A stretch of 11,186 nt of DNA, taken from JACZQZ01 sp046756945 (lineage in GTDB: Bacteria > Pseudomonadota > Alphaproteobacteria > Rhodospirillales > 2-02-FULL-58-16). This document shows, piece after piece, positions 4,819 through 11,107 of the stretch. The notes below the pieces were generated by a model, which was not told where the DNA came from, did no database searches, and saw only the letters and a program-made list of their open reading frames with translations. Numbering within the stretch: the first letter of the stretch is position 1; every line of letters starts with the position of its first letter. The translations under genes and the position numbers were made by a program. The DNA is taken from positions 1 to 11,186 of the forward strand of contig JBHHXI010000103.1 in NCBI GenBank assembly GCA_046756945.1. Reading direction: 5' to 3'.

Positions 4819-4848
4819 TTGACAGGGGGGCGGCTTTTGATCCATTTT
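4819..4848 (+). promoter_or_regulatory. Weak candidate late promoter upstream of the terminase genes
   Basis: A perfect TTGACA (4819-4824) is followed 18 bases later by CATTTT, only three of six matches to the -10 consensus. Transcripts would meet the terminator at 4876-4908 within about 50 bases. The spacing is tolerable but the -10 is poor, so the site may be inactive or need an activator. The 4756-4944 gap contains no convincing gene. Confidence 0.3.
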
Positions 4849-4875
4849 GTCCATGCTTCGAGAAGTTCCGACGCG

Positions 4876-4908
4876 CCCTGCCGGGGATGAAACCGGGCGG
4901 GGTTTTTT
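4876..4908 (+). terminator. Rho-independent terminator between early and late genes
   Basis: CCCTGCC (4876-4882) pairs with GGCGGGG (4896-4902), seven pairs including one G-T, with two further G-C pairs inside and a loop GATGAAA, followed directly by TTTTTT (4903-4908). This is a textbook intrinsic terminator. It lies after the last early gene (stop at 4755) and just before TerS (start at 4945), so it separates early from late transcription unless bypassed. Confidence 0.75.
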
Positions 4909-4944
4909 GTCGCCGGAAATTTCCAGATGAGGAAGGATTCGACA

Positions 4945-5265
4945 ATGGCGGGACGACCGCAGGGCGCTCCCAAATCCGGCACGCGCGGGAAAGCGGCGCC
5001 AAGAAATGCGCCCGCCGGGCGTCGGCCGGAAACCGCCAAAAGCGCACTGACGCCGCTCGGCTACATGCTGCAGGTACTGCGCGACCCGGAGTCCACCAAG
5101 GATGAAAAAAAGTGGGCGGCGCAGCAGGCGGCGCCCTTTGTGCACGCCCGGCTGGCGTCGATGAAGGCGCGCGCCCCGGGCGGCGGCGACGTCCCGCACA
5201 ACCACAGGCTCGATCCGGCGGTGCAGGAAATGATCGACCGTGTCATTGCGCGAAAACCGGCTTGA
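4945..5265 (+). CDS. terS: Putative terminase small subunit
   Basis: This 106-residue protein begins MAGRPQGAPKSGTRGKAAPR. The ATG at 4945 is chosen over one at 4927 because AGGAAGG lies eight bases before it. The Lys/Arg/Pro-rich N-terminus is followed by TPLGYMLQVLRDPESTKDE and AAQQAAPFVHARLASM, a helical core typical of short terminase small subunits in podoviruses and lambdoid prophages of alphaproteobacteria. Its usual role is to recognise the packaging site and stimulate the large subunit. Assignment rests on this core and on its place directly upstream of, and overlapping by 26 bases, the large subunit. It is the first gene after the terminator at 4876-4908. Confidence 0.75.
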   Translation: MAGRPQGAPKSGTRGKAAPRNAPAGRRPETAKSALTPLGYMLQVLRDPESTKDEKKWAAQQAAPFVHARLASMKARAPGGGDVPHNHRLDPAVQEMIDRVIARKPA

Positions 5266-6757
5266 GCGCCACGCCCAGTACGAGAAGATTCTCAAGGCGG
5301 CCAAAACCCCGGCTGCCAAAACCGAAGCGAAGCGGCAGCTTGCGCGCGGCCAGCTCTTCTACCTTCTTGTCAAAACCCTGGGCCGGGTGGACGTCGACCG
5401 GGACTGGTTGTTCGCCCGCTGCGAAGAAGTACAGAATAGCCCCAACGGGCACTTGGACCTGTGGGCGCGCGAGCACTACAAGTCCACGATCATCACCTTC
5501 GGGCTGACCATTCAGGACATTCTGGTCGACCCGGAGATCACCGTCGGCATTTTTTCGCACACCCGCCCCATCGCCAAGGGGTTCCTGCGCCAGATCAAGC
5601 GCGAGTTCGAATGGAACACGGCCCTGAAAAGCCTGTTCCCGGACATCCTGTACCAGGAGCCGCACGAGCGCTCGCCGAAATGGTCCGAAGACGACGGCCT
5701 GGTCGTCAAGCGCCGGGGCAACCCGAAGGAGTCCACGGTCGAGGCGTGGGGCCTGGTCGACGGCCAGCCCACGGGCAAGCACTTTTCCCTCATGGTCTAC
5801 GACGACGTGGTGACGCGGGAATCCGTGACCACGCCCGACATGATCCGCAAGGTGACCGACGCCTGGGGGCTTTCGCGCAACCTGACGATGGAGGGCGGGC
5901 GGACCCGCTATATCGGGACGCGCTACCATTACAACGACACCTACGGCACCATGATGGACCGTAAGGCCGCCCGGCCCCGCATTCACCCGGCAACCGTGAA
6001 CGGCGCCGTGGACGGGGAGCCGGTGCTGTTCACCGCCGAACGCCTGGCCGAGAAGCGCCGCGAGATGGGGCCGTATATCTTCGGCTGCCAGATGCTGCTC
6101 GATCCCAAGGCCGACGAGACCCAGGGTTTCAAAGAGAACTGGCTGGCCTTCTGGCCGGCGCGGCACACGGCGAACATGAACCTCTACATCGTCGTCGACC
6201 CGGCGTCATCGAGGCGCAAGTCCAGCGATTACACCTTCATGGGCGTCGTCGGCGTGGCCCCGGACGAAAACTTCTACATCGTCACCATGATCCGCGACCG
6301 GCTCAGCCTGACCCAACGCGCCGATGCATTGTTTGCGCTGCACCGGGACTACAAGCCGCTGGGCGTCGGCTACGAGGAATACGGGCTGCAGGCCGACATC
6401 GAGCACATGAAGGACCGCATGGGCCGCGAGAACTACCGCTTCGGTATCACGGCGCTGGGCGGGCGGCTGGGCAAGGAAGACAGGATCAGGCGCCTGGTGC
6501 CGCTGTTCGAGCAGGGGCGGATTTTGCTGCCCGAGCACTGCATGCGCCGCAACCACGAGGGGATTTCCGAGGACCTGACGCGGGTGTTCATCGGCGAGGA
6601 ATACCTGCCGTTCCCGGTCGGGGCGCATGACGACATGCTGGACGGGCTGTCCAGGATCGTCGATCCGAAGTTCCCGGTGAAGGCGCCGAGGGAGGCGCGG
6701 CGCGGGGCCGGCAATCCGGCCCGGGCGATGAGCAGGTACGACCCGTTATCGTGGTGA
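5240..6757 (+). CDS. terL: Terminase large subunit (packaging ATPase and nuclease)
   Basis: This 505-residue motor protein cuts concatemeric phage DNA and pumps it into the prohead through the portal. The N-terminal ATPase has a degenerate Walker A (LWAREHYKST, about 74-83), a Walker B (LMVYDDV, Asp188-Asp189) and a coupling motif YIGTRYHYND (224-233). The C-terminal RNase H-like nuclease shows its acidic residues in YIVVDPA (Asp320), GYEEYG (Glu379-Glu380) and GAHDDMLDGL (Asp464, Asp465, Asp468). All key residues are present and the length is normal for T7/BPP-1-like podoviral terminases. Translation starts at a GTG (5240) inside the 3' end of terS, so the two are probably coupled. The stop at 6757 is followed within ten bases by a large heptamer inverted repeat. 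Confidence 0.95.
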   Translation: MSLRENRLERHAQYEKILKAAKTPAAKTEAKRQLARGQLFYLLVKTLGRVDVDRDWLFARCEEVQNSPNGHLDLWAREHYKSTIITFGLTIQDILVDPEITVGIFSHTRPIAKGFLRQIKREFEWNTALKSLFPDILYQEPHERSPKWSEDDGLVVKRRGNPKESTVEAWGLVDGQPTGKHFSLMVYDDVVTRESVTTPDMIRKVTDAWGLSRNLTMEGGRTRYIGTRYHYNDTYGTMMDRKAARPRIHPATVNGAVDGEPVLFTAERLAEKRREMGPYIFGCQMLLDPKADETQGFKENWLAFWPARHTANMNLYIVVDPASSRRKSSDYTFMGVVGVAPDENFYIVTMIRDRLSLTQRADALFALHRDYKPLGVGYEEYGLQADIEHMKDRMGRENYRFGITALGGRLGKEDRIRRLVPLFEQGRILLPEHCMRRNHEGISEDLTRVFIGEEYLPFPVGAHDDMLDGLSRIVDPKFPVKAPREARRGAGNPARAMSRYDPLSW

Positions 6758-6764
6758 GGGGGGC

Positions 6765-6868
6765 AGATGGCAGAGGTCAGAAGTCAGAAGTCAGGGATCA
6801 GAAGTCAGAAGACAGGGGCGGTCATCGTCTGACTTCTGACCTCTGATACCTGATCCCTGACTTCTGAC
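6765..6868. repeat. Heptamer inverted repeat with opposed arms (element C)
   Basis: The left arm (6770-6818) has about seven G-rich heptamers, including TCAGAAG, TCAGAAG, TCAGGGA, TCAGAAG. The right arm (6828-6868) has six C-rich heptamers such as TTCTGAC, CTCTGAT, ACCTGAT, CCCTGAC. GTCAGAAGTCAGGGATCAG (6783-6801) is perfectly complementary to 6850-6868, giving at least a 19-base stem, and the remaining units pair partially. The central part reads CAGGGGCGGTCATCG. The element fills the gap between terL and the ATG at 6870, leaving no room for a ribosome binding site. The transcript would fold into a long hairpin. Confidence 0.9.
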
Positions 6869-6869
6869 A

Positions 6870-7199
6870 ATGAACTTCATCACCGACCTTGACCCGGTTG
6901 ACCTCAGGCGGCTCCGGGAGATCACGCGCCGCATCCACGCCAGGGACTTCCCGCACCTGCCTGTCCTGACCGACCACCAGTGCGACGTGGTGATCGAGAC
7001 GGTGTATCCGAAGGCGCGCGCCGCCGAGGCCATTCGCGCCGTCCGCGAGGCCGTGAACCGGGGAGACTTCGGGCGGTGCGAATTTTCGCGCAGGCCCGCC
7101 TACACGGGGCCGGTGGATGCGTTCAGCGAGCGGGCGCGGCATTATCAGGAGGCAGAGGACAGAGACCAGAAGACAGATGATGATCAAATTGACTTCTGA
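6870..7199 (+). CDS. Small late protein of unknown function with a repeat-encoded tail
   Basis: This 109-residue protein begins MNFITDLDPVDLRRLREITR. The ATG follows the right arm of the heptamer element by one base and lacks a Shine-Dalgarno, so translation may be reduced or coupled through RNA folding. Residues 1-93 look like an ordinary small helical phage protein (ITRRIHARDFPHLPVL, CDVVIETVYPKARAAEAIRAVREAV). Residues 95-109 (AEDRDQKTDDDQIDF) are encoded by the next heptamer element, and the TGA stop is the TGA of a TTCTGAC unit. The native C-terminus therefore seems to have been replaced. It lies in the packaging module between terL and the 7224 gene; the function is unknown. Confidence 0.65.
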   Translation: MNFITDLDPVDLRRLREITRRIHARDFPHLPVLTDHQCDVVIETVYPKARAAEAIRAVREAVNRGDFGRCEFSRRPAYTGPVDAFSERARHYQEAEDRDQKTDDDQIDF

Positions 7200-7223
7200 C
7201 CTCGGTCCTCTGACATCTGTCCC
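7152..7223. repeat. Heptamer inverted repeat (element D), overlapping two gene ends
   Basis: Left arm GCAGAGG-ACAGAGA-CCAGAAG-ACAGATG (7152-7179), right arm TTCTGAC-CTCGGTC-CTCTGAC-ATCTGTC and CCC (7193-7223). CAGAGGAC in the left arm pairs with GTCCTCTG in the right, and GACAGAT pairs with ATCTGTC. It is more diverged than element C. The left arm codes for the tail of the 6870 protein; the right arm supplies its stop codon and runs up to the first codon of the 7224 gene. Confidence 0.75.
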
Positions 7224-7622
7224 CTGAAAGCGGTCGTCGTATTCCACGGGGATGGCGCGGGCTTCTGGCCCGCTTTCTTGGGCCGCGACGGGTTCCGCCA
7301 CTGCTTTGTCGTGGTGCCGTCCGGCGACTACTGGGTGCTGCTCGACGGCCGGGCGGGGTCGCCCCGCCTGGACGTGATCGGCGGTACGACCGACAGCGCC
7401 GCCGCCTATTACCGGCGCGAAGGATTCACCGTCGTCGAGGTTTCGCCACGCCAGCGCCCGCCCCTGTGGTGGCCGTGGATGTTGATGAACTGCGTCGGCG
7501 CCACCAAGGCGGTACTGGGCGTCCGGGCGCCGTGGGTGTGGACGCCGTGGCAATTGTACCGGCATCTCAGAAGTCAGAAGACAGGGATCAGAAGTCAGAA
7601 GTCAGATGACGGCGGCCCCTGA
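7224..7622 (+). CDS. Late-module protein with possible permuted papain-like fold; start codon altered by a repeat
   Basis: The good coding signal begins at CTG AAA GCG (7224), giving 132 residues starting LKAVVVFHGDGAGFWPAFLG. The frame has no ATG, GTG or TTG between the previous stop and this point, and the first TTG (7278) would delete the first strand. The likeliest history is that an original ATG became CTG when the heptamer element ended in CCCCTGA. A histidine in a strand (FRHCFVVV, His26) and a cysteine heading a helix far downstream (NCVGATKAVLG, Cys90) recall the His-first, Cys-later order of permuted NlpC/P60-like proteins, but this is weak evidence. VWTPWQLYRHL is a strong, probably conserved segment. 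The last 17 residues (from about SQKTGIRSQKSDD) and the stop come from the next heptamer element. Confidence 0.6.
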   Translation: MKAVVVFHGDGAGFWPAFLGRDGFRHCFVVVPSGDYWVLLDGRAGSPRLDVIGGTTDSAAAYYRREGFTVVEVSPRQRPPLWWPWMLMNCVGATKAVLGVRAPWVWTPWQLYRHLRSQKTGIRSQKSDDGGP

Positions 7623-7687
7623 TTTCCGTTTTCTGACCTCTGACCTCTGACCTCTGACCTCTGACTTCTGATACCTGATACCTGATC
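7565..7687. repeat. Heptamer inverted repeat (element E), the longest complete one
   Basis: The left arm (7567-7608) has six G-rich units including TCAGAAG, ACAGGGA, TCAGAAG, TCAGAAG, TCAGATG. The right arm (7631-7687) has eight C-rich units in exact register: TTCTGAC, CTCTGAC four times, TTCTGAT, ACCTGAT twice. The centre (ATGACGGCGGCCCCTG) resembles the centre of element C in the opposite orientation. The left arm codes for the end of the 7224 protein. The right arm ends 17 bases before the ATG at 7705, leaving a good ribosome binding site (AAAGGA) intact. Confidence 0.9.
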
Positions 7688-7704
7688 ATTGAAAGGACAC
7701 TGAC

Positions 7705-7932
7705 ATGGGATCCCTCTTCGGCGGCGGCCCGAGCCTGCCGCCCCCGCTCCCGCCGCTCCCGACTCTCGAAGACCCGGAGATCAAGCGCAAGCGCGAGAAG
7801 GAGCGTCTGGCCCGCAGGCGGCGCCGGGGCCTGGGCGGGACACGGCTGACCCGGCCGGGCCTGGGCGACGTCGAGCCGCTGGTCGACCGGCCAAGGCTGA
7901 CCAAGACGTTGGGCGGCGGCGGGGCGGGGTGA
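7705..7932 (+). CDS. Small Pro/Arg-rich protein upstream of the portal
   Basis: This 75-residue protein has AAAGGA seven bases before its ATG. It has three parts: a Gly/Pro-rich N-terminus (MGSLFGGGPSLPPPLPPLP), a charged helix (KRKREKERLARRRRRG) and a C-terminal part GTRLTRPGLGD ... PRLTKTLGGGGAG. Short proteins of this layout, ending in a KTLLGG-like segment, commonly sit directly before the portal in podoviral genomes and are compared by position to the small tail or connector-associated proteins of T7-like phages (the gp7.3 region). A virion-associated or assembly role is likely but not shown here. The next 90 bases (7933-8022) show no further gene or signal apart from the portal ribosome binding site. 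Confidence 0.7.
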   Translation: MGSLFGGGPSLPPPLPPLPTLEDPEIKRKREKERLARRRRRGLGGTRLTRPGLGDVEPLVDRPRLTKTLGGGGAG

Positions 7933-8022
7933 GCCGGCGGCCGGGCAGCCGCGCCCGATAACCGATCGGACCCGGCCCGTGCGCCGGGGGCCCGGAATCA
8001 TCAAGCAAACCGAGGACGAGAA

Positions 8023-9663
8023 TTGAGCAAGCACGTTAGCGAAATCCTCACCCGCCACGAACGGCTGGCGGGGGAAAGGCGTTTGTGGGAGCAGCACTGG
8101 CAGGAATTGGCCGAGGTCATGCTGCCGCGCCGCGCCTCCTTCACCACGGACGGACGCCCCGGCGACAAGCGCACGTCGAACATCTACGACAGCGTGCCCA
8201 TGCTGGCGCGAAGGGGTTTGAGCGCGGCCATCGCCGGGCTGCTGCGCCCGAAGACCACGCGCTGGCTGAAGATCGAGCCGGCGGACAAGCAGCTTGCCGA
8301 GGACGACGCGGTAAAAGCCTGGATTGACGATTCCGACGACCGCCTGTTCCGCGCCATCTACGCGCCGGAGGCCCGGTTCATCAAGGCCACCCACGAGGTC
8401 GACGACGACCTGGTGACCTTCGGCTCGGGCTGCCTGTTCGTCGGCGAGGGCAGGGACCTGAACCGCCTGCTGTTCCGCTCCTTCCACCTGAAGGACTGCT
8501 TCCCCGCCGAGAACGAGGAAGGCGCCATCGACACCATGCACGTGGTGATGCTGCTGACGGCGCGCCAGGCGGTCCAACGCTACGGCGAGGAAAATGTCGG
8601 CGCGAAGGTGAAAGAGGCCCTGAACGGATCGCCCAAGGAACAGGACAGGAAATTCAGGTTCATCTGGGCCGTGCAGCCGCGCGAGGAGCGCGACGCGGGC
8701 AGGCGCGCCAATACCGACATGGCGTTCGCTTCGCGCATCATCCAGACCGACGCCGAGCACCTTGTCGGCGAAAGCGGGTTCCAGGAGTTCCCCTTCATGT
8801 TCCCGCGCTGGGACACGGCGTCGGGGGAACTGTTCGGGCGTTCCCCCGGCATGCTGGCCCTGCCCGACGCCAAGACCTTGCAGGCCATGGGAAAGACAAT
8901 CCTGGTGGCGGGGCAGAAGGCGGCCGATCCGCCCTTGCTGATGCCGTCCGATTCCATCATCGGGGCGCCGCGCACGTTCCCAGGAGGGAATACGTATTAT
9001 GACGCGGAAGTGGCGCGGGACTTCCGGGGCCGCCCGCCGATAGTCCCGCTGAACACGGGGACGAACCTGCCGATCACCCTGGAAATGCAGAACGCCACCC
9101 GTGAACAGGTGTGGGCCGCGTTCTTCAAGAACGTCTTCCAGCCGCTGCTCGACAAGACCGGCATGACGGCGACCGAGGTTCTGGAACGCCGGGACGAGTT
9201 CCTGCGCACCGCTGGTCCGGCGTTCGAGGCCCTGGAAGGAGACTATACCGCGCCTCTGGTGGAACGGGCGTTCAATATCGCCCAGCGTGGCGGGGGTTTC
9301 CTTCCAGCCCCGGAAGCCCTTAATGGCCGCGAGGTCAAGTTCAAGTTCGTCAGCCCTGTGGAGCAGGCGAGAAAGCAGGTCGAGGCGGCGGGCATGTCGC
9401 GGTTCTTCGAACTCATTGCCCCACTTGTGCAGTTCCAGCCCGAGATCATGGACAACCTGGACGGCGACGAGATCGTGCGCGACGCCCCCGACGTCTCGGG
9501 GATGCCGCGGCGGTGGCTGAGATCGAAGGGAAGGGTCGAAGACCTGCGCGGCCAGCGGGCCCAGGCGCAACAGGCGGCGGCCCTGCTCGACGACGCCGGC
9601 CAGGCGGCGGACGTGGCCCGGACGGCGGCGGGGATCCTGGGCACAGGGCAGACGACGCAATGA
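8023..9663 (+). CDS. Head-tail connector (portal) protein, T7/BPP-1 podoviral type
   Basis: This 546-residue protein forms the ring at one capsid corner through which DNA enters and leaves and to which the tail attaches. It begins at TTG (8023) with GAGGA six bases upstream. Family hallmarks of podoviral head-to-tail connectors (Head-tail_con type) are clear: N-terminal RHERLAGERRLWEQHWQELAEVMLP, then SVPMLARRGLSAAIAGLL, the stretch DDDLVTFGSGCLFV, the central FGRSPGMLALPDAKTLQAMGK, ADPPLLMP, and the C-terminal NVFQPLLDKTGMTATEVLERRDEF and VSPVEQARKQ. The end is Ala/Gln-rich helix (RGQRAQAQQAAALLDDAGQAAD). The length is normal and no defect is seen. Its stop overlaps the next start as ATGA. 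Confidence 0.95.
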   Translation: MSKHVSEILTRHERLAGERRLWEQHWQELAEVMLPRRASFTTDGRPGDKRTSNIYDSVPMLARRGLSAAIAGLLRPKTTRWLKIEPADKQLAEDDAVKAWIDDSDDRLFRAIYAPEARFIKATHEVDDDLVTFGSGCLFVGEGRDLNRLLFRSFHLKDCFPAENEEGAIDTMHVVMLLTARQAVQRYGEENVGAKVKEALNGSPKEQDRKFRFIWAVQPREERDAGRRANTDMAFASRIIQTDAEHLVGESGFQEFPFMFPRWDTASGELFGRSPGMLALPDAKTLQAMGKTILVAGQKAADPPLLMPSDSIIGAPRTFPGGNTYYDAEVARDFRGRPPIVPLNTGTNLPITLEMQNATREQVWAAFFKNVFQPLLDKTGMTATEVLERRDEFLRTAGPAFEALEGDYTAPLVERAFNIAQRGGGFLPAPEALNGREVKFKFVSPVEQARKQVEAAGMSRFFELIAPLVQFQPEIMDNLDGDEIVRDAPDVSGMPRRWLRSKGRVEDLRGQRAQAQQAAALLDDAGQAADVARTAAGILGTGQTTQ

Positions 9664-9830
9664 GCGGCCAGCCCAACGAAGAGATGAATTCTTACGCAAG
9701 GGAACGCGAAGAGGCACAGATGCAGACGATCCATGAGTCCATGGAACGCGCCCTGGGGCGGTCGGGAACGCCGCTGGACGGGCCCTCTGCGATGGGCGAG
9801 TACGACCCGCACGACTGGATCCGGTGGTGA
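9660..9830 (+). CDS. Small acidic late protein, 56 residues, unknown function
   Basis: The protein begins MSGQPNEEMNSYAREREEAQ and is mostly a charged helix followed by a short tail ending GEYDPHDWIRW. Its ATG overlaps the portal stop (ATGA) and its TGA overlaps the next gene start (GTGA), so it is fixed tightly between two structural genes. The frame extends upstream but only as a shadow of the portal. It has no membrane segment or known motif. Position suggests a minor virion or assembly factor; this is not provable here. Confidence 0.65.
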   Translation: MSGQPNEEMNSYAREREEAQMQTIHESMERALGRSGTPLDGPSAMGEYDPHDWIRW

Positions 9831-10201
9831 AGGTTTTCAGGCGGCTGTCGTGGCCCTTCGGCCCGGGCCGGGCGAAGCCGCTCCGCCGGCGGATGCCCGC
9901 GGGCGGCGTGCTGTTGGGCCGGCTGAGGGCGGCCGGCGCCCCGTATTCACGGATGGAGCGGTACCGGGATTTCAAGGCCGTCTTCACCGGCCATTCGACC
10001 CCCGAGCAGGGCCAGCGGGTGCTTTCCCAGATCTGCCGCTGGGGCGGACTGTACGCGCCCGTGCACGTTTCGGGCGACGCTTACGCCACCCACACCCGCG
10101 CCGGGGCGCAGGAGTTGTGCCAGCGCATCGTCTCCAACATCCATGTGGAACCGGCCGCCATGCCCGAGAGGGCCGATGGCGTCCCGGACGAAAGGGCCTA
10201 G
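9827..10201 (+). CDS. Bbp19-like phage protein
   Basis: From the GTG at 9827 (GTGA overlap with the preceding stop; an adjacent GTG at 9824 is the alternative) the product has 124 residues. A basic N-terminus (VKVFRRLSWPFGPGRAKPL) precedes a core of about 70 residues: MERYRDFKAVFTGHSTPEQG, QRVLSQICRWGGLYAPV, then HVSGDAYATHTRAGAQELCQ and RIVSNI. The pattern of a YR-x-F-x-x-VF segment, G-x-x-VL-x-x-I, a D-x-x-x-T-x-x-x-G turn and a C-terminal helix matches the domain named after Bbp19 of Bordetella phage BPP-1, found next to the portal in many podoviruses. Its molecular role is not established. It supports BPP-1-like ancestry of the head module. Confidence 0.7.
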   Translation: MKVFRRLSWPFGPGRAKPLRRRMPAGGVLLGRLRAAGAPYSRMERYRDFKAVFTGHSTPEQGQRVLSQICRWGGLYAPVHVSGDAYATHTRAGAQELCQRIVSNIHVEPAAMPERADGVPDERA

Positions 10202-10204
10202 GCC

Positions 10205-11107
10205 ATGGCAGAGAACGACGTCCCGGCACCGGGCGCAGGCCCCGGCGCCGAGCCGGAGACCGAACCGTCGGCCGGCGACCCGTCCTCCGCGGTGCTGCGG
10301 AGGGAGGATTGGCGCGCGGCGATCACCGACGAGAAGGCGCGCCGGTTCGCCGAACGGTTCACCAGCCCGGCCGAGGCCGCCGTATCCGCGTTCAAGGCGC
10401 GCCAGCAACTGAGCGGCTCGGTCCGTGTGCCGGGCAGGAAGGCCAGCCGCGAAGACATCGCCGCCTTCCGCCGGGCCCTCGGCGTTCCCGACCGGCCCGA
10501 CGGCTACGCCGTGGCGCTGCCCGAGGGCCTGCCCGGCTCCGGAGACCTGGACGAGGCCGGCAAGGCGCGCCTTGATACGTACCTGAAGGCCATGCACGAG
10601 GCCGGCGCGACGCCCGACGTGGTGCAGCGGGGCATCGACCTCTATTACGGATTTCTCGCCGAGGGACTCGAGGCCCGCGAACGCACGGCGGCCGGGGCGC
10701 GGGAGACGGCGAACGCGGACCTGGCCCGCGAGTGGGGGGCGGACGCCAAGCGCAACGACGCATGCGCGCGGCGCGCCTTCGACACCTTCGGCGGCGAGCG
10801 CTTCGCCGTCTTCGTGGAGAACGCGGAAGTGGGCGGCGTGAAGCTGGGCGACCACCCGGAAATGCGGCGCACCTTTGCGGCCATCGGCCGGGCCATGGGC
10901 GAGGACCGGCTGCACGCGCCGGGGGGCGGGGAGCAGGGAAAGAGCGCCCGGGAGCGCATCGACGAAATCCACTCCTGGCAGCACAGCAATGACCCTGAGG
11001 AGCGCGAGCAATACAAGACGGATGCGGTCCAGGCCGAGCTGCGGGGGCTTTACCAGCGGCTCGAGGGCGACAGGCCGATTGTGGGTGCGGGGGGGAGGAC
11101 GCTGTAA
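10205..11107 (+). CDS. Scaffold-like capsid assembly protein
   Basis: This 300-residue protein begins MAENDVPAPGAGPGAEPETE. The ATG is three bases after the previous stop with AAAGGG upstream. An acidic, disordered Ala/Pro/Gly-rich N-terminus is followed by a Trp-containing segment (REDWRAAITDEKARRFAERF), PAEAAVSAFKARQQLSG, then AAFRRALGVPDRPDGYAVAL. A long helical region (KARLDTYLKAMHEAGATPDV to REWGADAKRNDACARRAF) precedes a charged C-terminal helix (ERIDEIHSWQHSNDPEEREQ). The LGVP-P-GY segment and overall layout are typical of scaffold-like proteins located between the portal and the major capsid gene in podoviruses. The major capsid gene is expected just beyond the right edge. Confidence 0.8.
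   Translation: MAENDVPAPGAGPGAEPETEPSAGDPSSAVLRREDWRAAITDEKARRFAERFTSPAEAAVSAFKARQQLSGSVRVPGRKASREDIAAFRRALGVPDRPDGYAVALPEGLPGSGDLDEAGKARLDTYLKAMHEAGATPDVVQRGIDLYYGFLAEGLEARERTAAGARETANADLAREWGADAKRNDACARRAFDTFGGERFAVFVENAEVGGVKLGDHPEMRRTFAAIGRAMGEDRLHAPGGGEQGKSARERIDEIHSWQHSNDPEEREQYKTDAVQAELRGLYQRLEGDRPIVGAGGRTL

Noticed and set aside
4755..5105. Frame starting with an ATG that overlaps the stop of the 3919 gene
   Set aside because: The start fits the overlap pattern, but the frame runs through the terminator and 160 bases into terS in the wrong frame; the product has no gene-like character. At most it is a remnant.
5243..6166. Open frame of 307 codons on the minus strand
   Set aside because: Antisense to terL, whose motifs are complete.
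6765..7687. CRISPR array
   Set aside because: Units are 7 bases with no spacers of constant length and no cas genes; these are simple heptamer arrays arranged as inverted repeats.
7588..9987. Open frame of 799 codons on the minus strand
   Set aside because: It is antisense to the portal gene, spans the heptamer arrays and has the His/Arg/Gly/Val-rich composition of a GC-rich shadow frame; no domain is recognisable.
9733..10575. Forward frame of 280 codons across the Bbp19-like and scaffold-like genes
   Set aside because: Gly/Arg/Pro-rich shadow; the overlapping frames carry recognisable phage domains.
9947..11011. Open frame of 354 codons on the minus strand
   Set aside because: Antisense to the Bbp19-like and scaffold-like genes; composition is that of a shadow frame.
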